From positions 1-40,896 of IMG/VR virus record IMGVR_UViG_3300009285_000496: 40,896 nt of DNA; one strand, written 5' to 3'. This document shows positions 1 to 6,227 of the stretch, piece by piece. The position numbers and the translations under genes were made by a program. The notes below the pieces were generated by a model. It worked only from the letters and a program-made list of their open reading frames with translations. It did no database searches and had not been told where the DNA came from. Source of the stretch: a virus. How positions within the stretch are numbered: position 1 is the first letter of the stretch; every line of letters begins with the position of its first letter.

Positions 1-1
1 G

Positions 2-232
2 TGTGGAATTACAAAGGTTGAATGCCCTGCATTTACTGTTTCAGTAAAAACAAATCCTCCTTCTGTAGATGTGATTGACGAGAATCAAATTCCCACTGAA
101 TTTATGAGGACTCCAGAGCCTAAGCCACCAGTAGCAGCTCCTGATAAACGTGCGATTCTTGAGTCATTGAAAAAAGGCGAGGAAGTAGCTGGTTGCATGA
201 TTAAACGATCTGTTAAATTAGAGATTAAATAA
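2..232 (+). CDS. Gp157-family phage protein, C-terminal part (partial at window start)
   Basis: The frame is open from base 2 and stops at 230-232, giving about 76 residues. It reads CGITKVECPAFTVSVK, then NPPSVDVIDE, IPTEFMR and a final KRAILESLKKGEEV, which is the C-terminal signature of the Siphovirus Gp157 family. The N-terminal part of the same family is at 40640-40896 and breaks off in a compatible phase, so the two are probably one gene cut by the window edge. Joined end to end it would be about 162 residues, with perhaps a handful fewer than I expect between WLL and CGITK. Gp157 proteins are of uncertain function, often beside annealing proteins as here (Rad52). The family assignment is good; the exact junction is inference. 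Confidence 0.85.
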   Translation, partial: CGITKVECPAFTVSVKTNPPSVDVIDENQIPTEFMRTPEPKPPVAAPDKRAILESLKKGEEVAGCMIKRSVKLEIK

Positions 233-254
233 ATTTCAGAAAGAAGGTTAAACA

Positions 255-530
255 ATGGAATACGACAATAAAAACAGAGGTCAAATCTGGAAAAACGACA
301 AAAAGGAAACAGAGAAGCATCCAGACTTCACTGGGTCGCTTAACGTGGATGGTGTCGAGTATTGGGTGTCAGGATGGAAACGAAAGGAAGGGCAGAGTGA
401 TAAAGCGCCAGCATTGTCATTTACAGTAAAACCAAAAGAAGAGAAGCAATCAGCAAAGCCAGCCTACCAACCAGGAGTAAAGAATCCAAACTTCACTGAT
501 GAAAACTTCGACAACGATTTACCTTGGTAG
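255..530 (+). CDS. Small protein with SSB-like acidic tail
   Basis: This 91-residue protein lies just after the Gp157 gene with an AAGAAGG-like ribosome site. It has a compact basic N-terminal half (NRGQIWKNDKK, then FTGSLNVDGVEYWVSGWKRK) resembling a small beta-barrel, a lysine/proline-rich linker, and the ending NFDNDLPW. That tail is close to the acidic C-terminal peptide of single-stranded DNA-binding proteins (DDDIPF-like) that recruits repair proteins. With Rad52 and Gp157 immediately upstream, a single-strand-binding or recombination accessory role is plausible. This is inference from the tail and context; the fold was not verified and it is shorter than a standard SSB. Confidence 0.7.
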   Translation: MEYDNKNRGQIWKNDKKETEKHPDFTGSLNVDGVEYWVSGWKRKEGQSDKAPALSFTVKPKEEKQSAKPAYQPGVKNPNFTDENFDNDLPW

Positions 531-626
531 ATAAATTTTTGATGTTTTCTGCGATAGTGGCTTTATTTGGCGCACTTCCTGCAAGTTTATTTTGTGGGTT
601 TCTTAGATATGGATGTGGAGGGTAGA

Positions 627-1103
627 ATGGAAACGCAATGCACTACAGTTGCTCAATGTCATAAAGAGCTTACCAGGGTGATGGAGCAGTTTGGCATACA
701 GGATCAGCTCTCGGCTATACGGAGCAGGTATGTGACCTATGAAGGATGGAAGTGGGAAGGCAACTGCTTTCCTGTATTCGATCATCCCGAACGCTGGAAA
801 TTTGCCATTACTGAAATAAATGGCAGGCCTGTATTTTACGGTGATAAGATATACGACGCCATTGGCGAGCAGCATACCGTACCGTATACAAACAGTGGCC
901 TCACAATGAGATTTGACAAGCACAACGAGTGGTCATGTATCCCGCCAAAGCCCAATACCGTCATGGTTGAGATGAAGCGTGAAGATGCTGAATACTGGCT
1001 TTTGATCGGAAAGATTGCGACGTACCGGAAGCACGACGACTACGCGGCGTGCAGCCGCAGATTTTACGCATCGGTTGAAAAAGCGCTGGAGGATGCGGAA
1101 TGA
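627..1103 (+). CDS. Hypothetical phage protein
   Basis: I do not recognise this protein (158 residues from ATG 627). GGAGG at 617-621 lies five bases ahead of that ATG, which is why I prefer it to the TTG at 567. It is rich in aromatic residues and charged patches (YEGWKWEGN, ERWKFAITEINGRPVFYGDKIYD), with no membrane segment. The central GDKIYDAIG and the later NTVMVEMKREDAEYWL resemble small accessory proteins of early phage operons. It overlaps the next gene by four bases (ATGA), so the two are probably translationally coupled. Confidence 0.7.
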   Translation: METQCTTVAQCHKELTRVMEQFGIQDQLSAIRSRYVTYEGWKWEGNCFPVFDHPERWKFAITEINGRPVFYGDKIYDAIGEQHTVPYTNSGLTMRFDKHNEWSCIPPKPNTVMVEMKREDAEYWLLIGKIATYRKHDDYAACSRRFYASVEKALEDAE

Positions 1104-1528
1104 CCCATGAATGCGTAACGCATCACCATGCCTGCAACTGCCGCGAAGCGGAGCATCAGTTCCAGATCGAGAGCAAGAACCGTATTATTGCAGAGCTGGA
1201 AGAGAGACTGGCAGCCGCGCAGAAAGCTCATCAGAGAGCCGTGGACGCATGCTACGAAGCAGAGTCGGCAATAGTTACTCAGGTTGGCGCAGATTACAAC
1301 GACGTGTTACATGGGGCTGTTACTGCGTGCAGAAACGCTATCGCAAATCGAGAAAATTATACTGCCGCGCTCGCCAAAGAACGCAAAGCCGGAAGGGATG
1401 AATATCAGAACGAGTTGAGCAATCAAACCCCATGTTGTTGGATAACAGTAGGTGGGACTATATGGAATACCAAAGTATTGAAAGACGACACACCATTGAT
1501 TGTTCGTCCGCAACCACCGGAAGCATAG
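1100..1528 (+). CDS. Hypothetical coiled-coil protein
   Basis: This 142-residue protein starts on an ATGA overlap with the preceding gene. The N-terminus is rich in Cys and His (ECVTHHHACNCRE), possibly a small metal site. A predicted coiled coil follows (IIAELEERLAAAQKAHQRAV), then an Ala/Asn/Lys-rich helical stretch and a beta-like C-terminus (CCWITVGGTIWNTK). Proteins of this architecture occur among early phage accessory genes, but I cannot name a family. Its operon position after the recombination genes suggests early expression. Confidence 0.65.
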   Translation: MTHECVTHHHACNCREAEHQFQIESKNRIIAELEERLAAAQKAHQRAVDACYEAESAIVTQVGADYNDVLHGAVTACRNAIANRENYTAALAKERKAGRDEYQNELSNQTPCCWITVGGTIWNTKVLKDDTPLIVRPQPPEA

Positions 1529-1589
1529 CTATGCTCGCTTGGTTATATGAGCTTTGGCTTAAACGTAAATTCAAACGCAAGGGGATTAG

Positions 1590-2024
1590 ATGAGTATCGC
1601 CAGTCAGTGCCGGGATAGATTGAAAGAGATAAAAGAATCAGGGGTTACCAAGTTCACTTGCTACGATCTGCTAAGCAAGTTTGCCAACAAAAAAGAACTG
1701 TCGGCTATTCATTCGTTTATAAGCGATAAAGTTATCACCGGCGAAATCGCCCCAATAATGGACGGCAGAGAACCAAAGAAAGTGAAGCCGGTGAAAGTTC
1801 CATCATGGATTACGTCAAAGGTAATGGTTAGGATTTACGAATTCAAAAGCTACGGTGTGCCGGACAAATCCAAAAGGAAACCGGTGGCTAAAAGGTCAAC
1901 AAAAGCAAATAGAAGCGGGATTGAAATCAGCACCACCCAAAAAGTATGGGGAGATGTATGGCCTGAGATGTTTATAAATCCGCACCCATCGAACCTAGAG
2001 CCTTACGTTTACAACCAAGGGTGA
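1590..2024 (+). CDS. Hypothetical basic protein
   Basis: This protein has 144 residues and is preceded by AAGGGGATTAG. The first 60 residues (CRDRLKEIKESGVTKFTCYDLLSKFANKKELSAIHSFI) could form a small helical, HTH-like domain. The middle is very basic (KSKRKPVAKRSTKANR), and the C-terminus contains VWGDVWPEMFINPHPS. A DNA-binding role is possible, but I see no diagnostic motif. It is the last sizeable gene before the convergent late cluster. Confidence 0.65.
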   Translation: MSIASQCRDRLKEIKESGVTKFTCYDLLSKFANKKELSAIHSFISDKVITGEIAPIMDGREPKKVKPVKVPSWITSKVMVRIYEFKSYGVPDKSKRKPVAKRSTKANRSGIEISTTQKVWGDVWPEMFINPHPSNLEPYVYNQG

Positions 2025-2029
2025 TTGAT

Positions 2030-2197
2030 ATGGATAACTACAAACTAGATTGCACTTGTGAAGGATGTGCTTGCGAGGAGGCTATTCAGAAAGCCGCTCG
2101 CATCAAGGTAATGGCTTTCATCCTTGTTGCGGCAACTATCATTGGTGTTATTTGCGGGATACTGAGTGCTGCAATCCTGCTCATGCTTCCTTCTTGA
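2030..2197 (+). CDS. Small single-pass membrane protein
   Basis: This 55-residue protein opens five bases after the preceding stop. The N-terminal 24 residues carry four cysteines (CTCEGCAC) in a hydrophilic stretch, followed by a strongly hydrophobic helix from about residue 27 to the end. That pattern is one transmembrane segment with a Cys-rich head. It ends one base before the stop of the convergent Rz gene on the other strand, so the two operons meet tail to tail with no room for a dedicated terminator. Function is unknown. Confidence 0.6.
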   Translation: MDNYKLDCTCEGCACEEAIQKAARIKVMAFILVAATIIGVICGILSAAILLMLPS

Positions 2198-2198
2198 T

Positions 2199-2639
2199 TC
2201 ACTTGAGGTAGTCAATCAGGCTTTTGCATTGCAAAGTCTGCCTCATTGCTTCTGCGTAGAAGTCAGCGTCGCAAGTTCCTGTGAAAGTGGCAAGTCTGAC
2301 AACAGCTCCTCCGGAATTGGCTTCGGTGCAGGGCACTGAATCGCTGCAACATCCTGCCACTTGCACGGTTCCGTCCCTTGGCACAGCTTGAGTGTTTCGC
2401 AGCCGCTCAAGAGCATTATCAAGATTCCTGCGAGCATCAGCATACTTACTTCGCGCAGTGTCAAGATCGGCCTTGTATTTCCGTTCGATGAACTCTTTTT
2501 CACTGATTGCCTTCTGTAATTGGCCATGAACCACTCCTTTGTATTCGTCGAATTCGGATTGAATATTTTTTGCGTATAAATACAATCCAGCGCAAGTAAT
2601 CGCCATTACCAAAAGCGCGATGTTTTTAATGTCGTTCAT
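2199..2639 (-). CDS. Rz: Rz-like inner-membrane spanin
   Basis: This protein has 146 residues. An N-terminal signal-anchor (residues about 6-24, ALLVMAITCAGLYLYA) is followed by a charged helical ectodomain with coiled-coil character (FDEYKGVVHGQLQKAISEKE, then KYADARRNLDNALERLR), the layout of i-spanins. The C-terminal part has several cysteines. Together with the embedded lipoprotein gene it should span the periplasm and fuse the inner and outer membranes at lysis. The ATG overlaps the holin stop (ATGA), placing it at the end of the lysis cassette. Confidence 0.85.
   Translation of the reverse strand: MNDIKNIALLVMAITCAGLYLYAKNIQSEFDEYKGVVHGQLQKAISEKEFIERKYKADLDTARSKYADARRNLDNALERLRNTQAVPRDGTVQVAGCCSDSVPCTEANSGGAVVRLATFTGTCDADFYAEAMRQTLQCKSLIDYLK
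2243..2443 (-). CDS. Rz1: Rz1-like outer-membrane spanin lipoprotein, nested in Rz
   Basis: This ORF sits entirely inside Rz in another frame, the classic embedded Rz/Rz1 arrangement. From ATG 2443 (or ATG 2437) it encodes 66 residues. A short hydrophobic signal ends in the lipobox LLSGC with Cys15 as the lipidation site, and a proline-containing periplasmic stretch follows (CPAPKPIPEELL). The same frame extends upstream to an ATG at 2527, but that start would place a charged stretch ahead of the signal. Function as the o-spanin partner is strongly supported by position and lipobox. Confidence 0.85.
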   Translation of the reverse strand: MLMLAGILIMLLSGCETLKLCQGTEPCKWQDVAAIQCPAPKPIPEELLSDLPLSQELATLTSTQKQ

Positions 2640-2839
2640 TTGTCCTTAAGGGGCTGTGTTGTGATAACCCGAAGGAAGGCGTTACCGACTGTTAGTGCTA
2701 CCGTAATGTACGCATATACGTTTCCATCAATGTGCGGCTGTAACAGGCTAAAAACACCCTCTAATGAAGCCAGAGATGCTATTGCAGCATTAAACATCAA
2801 TGTCCGGCTTCTGGTTATTCTTATAATCCATGTGCTCAT
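2636..2839 (-). CDS. Putative holin
   Basis: This protein has 67 residues from ATG 2839, which follows GGAGGA by seven bases; an upstream ATG at 2854 is a weaker choice. Two hydrophobic segments (about residues 14-28 and 44-59, the second reading VYAYITVALTVGNAFLRVI) and a charged C-terminus (PLKDK) fit a class II holin. It overlaps the end of the endolysin gene upstream and the start of Rz downstream by four bases each, the usual compact lysis operon. It would make the inner-membrane lesions that release the endolysin. Confidence 0.75.
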   Translation of the reverse strand: MSTWIIRITRSRTLMFNAAIASLASLEGVFSLLQPHIDGNVYAYITVALTVGNAFLRVITTQPLKDK

Positions 2840-3243
2840 GTTGGCTTCCTCCATTCAGGGGCTTGAAAATGGGCCTGCTCGCGTAATTTACCTGACCATC
2901 TACCTGACCATGTAAGCCCAGCTTCTTCGCCGCAAGAACCAACAATCCTCCACGAGGGGTGTTTGTCGTCCCACATCGGTTTACCACCGATCATTGGAAC
3001 ACAGTCGTAAGCATGCGCCTTCCCGTTGGGATCAGGGTTGTGGGCTGAATGTCCCGCTCTTGCATTGGTCACGATATGCCCCTTGGCAGTTCGTCCAATC
3101 GCGTATAGATCGTTCTGCTCGGCATTGCTTCGTAGTGTGCAGTAGATCAGCAGCTCTACACCATTCTGTTTGCAGAGCTGCTTGTGTACTGTGGCCATTT
3201 GCTGCATGCTCTTTGTGAGGTCTTCCAGGCTTCTGCTCGACAA
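2836..3243 (-). CDS. M15-type peptidase endolysin
   Basis: This 135-residue protein is a predicted L-alanyl-D-glutamate (M15/VanY-like) peptidase that cuts peptidoglycan stem peptides. Zinc-site features are visible: S66-A-H68, D80 in KAHAYDC, and H125 in EQAHFQ, spaced as in the family. The N-terminal helix (LEDLTKSMQQMATVHKQLC) and YCTLRSNAEQNDLYAIGR are also typical. The start is a TTG preceded by GAGGAG seven bases away; no ATG fits better, the next being internal at Met13. It has no signal peptide, so export depends on the adjacent holin. Confidence 0.9.
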   Translation of the reverse strand: MSSRSLEDLTKSMQQMATVHKQLCKQNGVELLIYCTLRSNAEQNDLYAIGRTAKGHIVTNARAGHSAHNPDPNGKAHAYDCVPMIGGKPMWDDKHPSWRIVGSCGEEAGLTWSGRWSGKLREQAHFQAPEWRKPT

Positions 3244-3285
3244 TTAGTAACTCCTCAAATAGTCTTACGCTAAGTTGTTCAAACG

Positions 3286-3408
3286 TCACTTTTTCTTCTT
3301 CTCCGATAGTTTCTTGTTGATAGCCTTGCCTTTATCGAGAATCTGTTTGTTCTTGGCGTCGCCAATGTTCTTTTTCATCTGCTCTACAACTTTCATTTTC
3401 TTTTCCAT
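3286..3408 (-). CDS. Lysine-rich 40-residue peptide
   Basis: This is a 40-residue protein, almost wholly charged and helical (MEKKMKVVEQMKKN, then GKAINKKLSEKKKK). A GAGGACTC ribosome site precedes its ATG, which overlaps the end of the upstream membrane-protein gene by 16 bases. It lies between that gene and the endolysin in the lysis cluster. There is no homology I can name; it could be a small regulator or chaperone of lysis. Confidence 0.55.
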   Translation of the reverse strand: MEKKMKVVEQMKKNIGDAKNKQILDKGKAINKKLSEKKKK

Positions 3409-3671
3409 TTTGAGTCCTCAATTTTTTCGATTCGATACGAGATGTTTCTAATCTTCTCCGAAATCAACTCTTTGTCGCGTTCTGCGTCTTTCTGAGAATA
3501 CTTATCTGCCGTTAGAGAGGCTACTTGATAGGATAGGTCATCAAGTTTGGCCGACATTGTAGCAGCCCACCAAATAGCACCTGCGGTCTGTAAGAATATT
3601 GCAAACAACATAGCGAGCGGTATTTCTTTCCCTACATGCCAACTTTCTTGCCTACGGTTTTCGGTTTCCAT
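3393..3671 (-). CDS. Single-pass membrane protein of the lysis region
   Basis: This protein has 92 residues. A charged N-terminus with HVGKEIP is followed by one hydrophobic segment (LAMLFAIFLQTAGAIWWAA), then a charged coiled-coil C-terminal half (DKYSQKDAERDKELISEKIR). The topology resembles small phage membrane proteins annotated as putative holin or holin-associated protein. With another holin-like gene two genes downstream, this may be a second holin or an antiholin-type partner. That role is inference from topology and position. Confidence 0.65.
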   Translation of the reverse strand: METENRRQESWHVGKEIPLAMLFAIFLQTAGAIWWAATMSAKLDDLSYQVASLTADKYSQKDAERDKELISEKIRNISYRIEKIEDSKWKRK

Positions 3672-3679
3672 CTAAACCC

Positions 3680-3958
3680 CTATGGTGTAACGTCTATCTC
3701 GGCGATAGCTTGGTCTGTGATTACATTCACATTTGCTCTAGCGTTTGAAATTGCTGTATATAAAGCGCCGCCACTTCCAACTGCACAGCCAAAATCTACA
3801 GAAGTATCCAAAGCGGCTGGGATAGACCCGCCAGACGATATTGAGTCAGCTAGAGCTTTAGCACGATCAAAATTCTCTTTGGCTAATCTGACATGGTTTA
3901 TTCCATCAGCTACCAGTTTGCCGCCTAGTGTTGTTGCGTTATATGAGATTCTTGCCAT
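3680..3958 (-). CDS. Small virion-associated protein, unknown
   Basis: This 92-residue protein is rich in Ala, Asp and Ser, with MARISYNATTLGGKLVADGINHVRLAKENFDRAKALADSI-type N-terminal helices (quoted in parts) and a GSGGALYTAISNARANVNVIT segment. Its start overlaps the stop of the upstream glycine-rich adhesin (TAATG), suggesting coupled translation. The placement among fibre genes suggests a virion or fibre-chaperone role. No domain is recognised. Confidence 0.65.
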   Translation of the reverse strand: MARISYNATTLGGKLVADGINHVRLAKENFDRAKALADSISSGGSIPAALDTSVDFGCAVGSGGALYTAISNARANVNVITDQAIAEIDVTP

Positions 3959-4605
3959 TATGCGTACTCCCAGACGTAAATGATTCCGCTTCCTCCGGAG
4001 CCTCCAGCACCACCAGTTACGGTGCCAGCACCACCCCCGCCGCCTCCAGCCCCGCTATTTGCTGGTGCGGCTGTACCAGCACCTCCATTGCCGCTTGCTC
4101 CATTGCCGCCATTGCCAGCGCCATTACCTTCACCACCACCGCCGCCGCCGTGAGTGGTTATATACGCAATGCCACCCGATCCACCACCAGAGCCACCAGC
4201 ACTGCCGTTGCTGCAATAAGCACCATCAATAACCCCGCCGCTTCCACCTCCGCCGCCTACACCCTTACTCCCGGAAGATCCAAGTCCACCTGCCATTCCG
4301 GTCCGGCCACCACTTGCTACTGACAAAGAGCCAAATGACGATGCTACCCCAGCTGATCCAACTACGACAGCATAAGACGGTTGAATATCGCTACTGTATC
4401 CCCAATCCTCGCCTCCTTTATTACCTCCAGCGCCGCCAGTTACGGTGCTAGGATTACCACCACCAGCACCACCATTACCACCACCACCGACGCACCTAAC
4501 AATAATTCTTGTGGTGTTTGGGTCTGGCGTCCAATTAGCATTGGATTTTGTGATAATAGTGAATTTACTGAACGCATGAAGTGGGGCCATTGGTATTCCG
4601 TACAT
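3958..4605 (-). CDS. Glycine-rich tail adhesin / fibre tip
   Basis: This protein has 215 residues. A short N-terminal beta region (FSKFTIITKSNANWTPDP) leads into NTTRIIVRCVGGGG and then many Gly-rich runs (GGGGGSGG, SGGGSGGIAYITTHGGGGGG), finishing GGSGGSGIIYVWEY. This is the glycine-rich domain seen at tips of phage fibres and adhesins, where poly-glycine-II helices pack into a sandwich and loops between them bind the host receptor. The loops, such as ISTTHG-like and VIDGAYCSNGSA segments, would be the specificity-determining parts. It is a good candidate for a host-range determinant. Confidence 0.8.
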   Translation of the reverse strand: MYGIPMAPLHAFSKFTIITKSNANWTPDPNTTRIIVRCVGGGGNGGAGGGNPSTVTGGAGGNKGGEDWGYSSDIQPSYAVVVGSAGVASSFGSLSVASGGRTGMAGGLGSSGSKGVGGGGGSGGVIDGAYCSNGSAGGSGGGSGGIAYITTHGGGGGGEGNGAGNGGNGASGNGGAGTAAPANSGAGGGGGGAGTVTGGAGGSGGSGIIYVWEYA

Positions 4606-4606
4606 A

Positions 4607-4780
4607 CTAGTAGTCTCCTATAAATTTATTGCTTTTGCTATTGTTTTTACTTGCCCATTGTTTGATATATTCAATTGTGAATGCCTTGCATTTATTCAAA
4701 TGTCCGTCTGCCATTTCTTTATGCTTATGAAATTCACATAGATATTTAACTTGCTTGCATATCTTGCATATCTTGTACAT
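4607..4780 (-). CDS. Small zinc-ribbon-like protein
   Basis: This 57-residue protein begins CKICKQVKYLCEFHKH and continues with DGHLNKCKAF. This matches a recurrent small phage family in which a CxxC pair and a second CxxC pair flank a DGH motif. Here the last expected cysteine is replaced by Phe34, so the metal site may be incomplete. Its ATG overlaps the preceding stop by one base (TGATG), and it ends one base before the adhesin ATG region. Such genes are often near HNH-type genes; here it is wedged between fibre genes. Confidence 0.65.
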   Translation of the reverse strand: MYKICKICKQVKYLCEFHKHKEMADGHLNKCKAFTIEYIKQWASKNNSKSNKFIGDY

Positions 4781-5196
4781 CAATAGTCACCGGCATCTGG
4801 GCAACTAACGGCATGACCATCAGTAACAGCAGTTCCTATTGTGTAGTTGATCTTGTAACCAGGCTTTAACACGCAGTTTACTGGTACGTCTACTGGAACA
4901 GATTGTGCAACTTGGCTTAATGTGTTGGCTGCGATTGTGGCTTCGGCAAGCAGTACGTTGTTGGCTGCGGTGGTATTGGTTGATCCGTTATTCAAAAAGA
5001 ATCGCATTACTGTGGCAACATTTGTACCTCTGTGCTCAACGCGGATTCTGTTTACCCTTGCTCCGTTTGCTCCCGCTGTGAAGCAAGTTTCCACTGTGCC
5101 GGTACCATCTAGCGCTGTATTGGCTGCTAGGATATTGTTGGCATTCCAGTTTGTTGCTGGAGCGATTGGACTAATTGGGTTTGTATTTGCGGCCAT
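4780..5196 (-). CDS. Beta-rich virion protein, unknown
   Basis: This protein has 138 residues and is rich in Ala, Asn, Thr and Val without hydrophobic segments (NNILAANTALDGTGTVETCF, RIRVEHRGTNVATVMRFFLN). It ends SCPDAGDY. Composition and strand-like alternation suggest a beta-sandwich structural protein, and proteins with this opening (MAANTNPI...) are frequent beside phage fibre genes. It is preceded by GGAGTAAGTC. Its role could be a fibre subunit or decoration; I cannot decide. Confidence 0.65.
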   Translation of the reverse strand: MAANTNPISPIAPATNWNANNILAANTALDGTGTVETCFTAGANGARVNRIRVEHRGTNVATVMRFFLNNGSTNTTAANNVLLAEATIAANTLSQVAQSVPVDVPVNCVLKPGYKINYTIGTAVTDGHAVSCPDAGDY

Positions 5197-5207
5197 GACT
5201 TACTCCT

Positions 5208-5984
5208 TTAAAACGATGCAAAAAATTGTTTAACAAAGAATGGAACTGTAGGCGGAATGATTATGTTTGCATGCATGATTCCATCATTTCCAATATAAGC
5301 AGCCTCTACTGGAATGGTTGATCCGTTTGGTGTAACGCTAATCGACCATCTGCCAGGTGATGAAGTGTCTGAAATAGTCCCACTGGTATCAGCAGAAAAT
5401 GATTCTCTTCCAAACAGTTTATAGTTACTTCCAGCCCATCCAGCAGCGTAGACTGAAAATACGTTTTGCCCTGCCGACATGTCTGTATGGGAAGTGGTGT
5501 TAGAATTAGACCTTGCCCCTACAATCAGAGGCTCTAAAGTTGTTGAGTGCCTATGAAGGATGGTTTGGGCGTAGTTTGTTCCGTCTATATCGCTTACTTT
5601 GAAGGTTGAGTTGTAAGTAACACCTCCGATATTTACACCAGTTCCTTCTGTTCCTTGATCACCGACAGATAACCCTTCTGTAGTAGTTGCTCCTGTCAGA
5701 GCAAGGTCATTAAAAGACTGCCCAGCATAATCTACTGGATACCCGGTTACTTGGGTATTATCAGATTGAAGCAGGTTTATCTTGAATACCCCGCTTGTCC
5801 AAAAACTTCCTTCACCCTTCGAATCGAGTATCAAAGGCCATGCGTTAGGTGTTCCACCTGTGTAATCGGTGTAAGAGTTTTTAGGGGTGGTTGTTCCAGC
5901 TTCATATATGTAAACCTTGCCGCCACTGGCAAGCGTTCCGTCATTGTTGTAGAACCTGTGTCTTACTAGCTCAAGTGTTGCCAT
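5208..5984 (-). CDS. Tail fibre / tailspike protein with head-binding-type N-terminus
   Basis: This protein has 258 residues. The N-terminal 70 residues (HRFYNNDGTLASGGKVYIYE, then AGTTTPKNSYTDYTGG and PLILDSKGEGSFW) are a conserved particle-attachment module found at the start of many podovirus tail fibres and spikes. The rest is beta-rich with Thr/Ser/Gly (GTEGTGVNIGGVTYNSTF) and ends VPFFVKQFFASF. It is short for a spike, so the receptor part may be supplied by the neighbouring glycine-rich protein. The order gp4/gp10-like, ejection proteins, fibre agrees with P22-like virions. Confidence 0.8.
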   Translation of the reverse strand: MATLELVRHRFYNNDGTLASGGKVYIYEAGTTTPKNSYTDYTGGTPNAWPLILDSKGEGSFWTSGVFKINLLQSDNTQVTGYPVDYAGQSFNDLALTGATTTEGLSVGDQGTEGTGVNIGGVTYNSTFKVSDIDGTNYAQTILHRHSTTLEPLIVGARSNSNTTSHTDMSAGQNVFSVYAAGWAGSNYKLFGRESFSADTSGTISDTSSPGRWSISVTPNGSTIPVEAAYIGNDGIMHANIIIPPTVPFFVKQFFASF

Positions 5985-5993
5985 GATTACTCC

Positions 5994-6227
5994 TTAGGGC
6001 TTGTTTGTGCCCAAATCTGTCTGCGATAAAACACCACTATCACTTACCTTTATCTGCCAATAATGTCCATTTGGAGACTTCAAAACAACTCCGTTTGAAG
6101 ATTCATCTATCACCAGATTATTACTTGTTTCAATGTTAGTCAAGGCATTGTATATATTAGAAAACCATCGCTTCATTGTATCACTATTGAAGTCGGTTTC
6201 CCTTGGGTTAAAAGGCGAAAGTTTCAT
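5994..6227 (-). CDS. Small virion protein, unknown
   Basis: This 77-residue protein overlaps the end of the large ejection-protein gene by four bases (ATGA) and precedes the fibre gene by nine bases. The N-terminal half is helical (SDTMKRWFSNIYNALTNIE) and the C-terminal half beta-like (NGVVLKSPNGHYWQIKVSDSG). It may be a fibre adaptor or needle component because of its position between ejection protein and fibre. No family is recognised. Confidence 0.65.
   Translation of the reverse strand: MKLSPFNPRETDFNSDTMKRWFSNIYNALTNIETSNNLVIDESSNGVVLKSPNGHYWQIKVSDSGVLSQTDLGTNKP

Noticed and set aside
4021-4590. Plus-strand frames opposite the adhesin
   Set aside because: Proline/threonine/alanine-rich antisense of glycine-rich codons; no ribosome sites and the minus frame is a typical adhesin.
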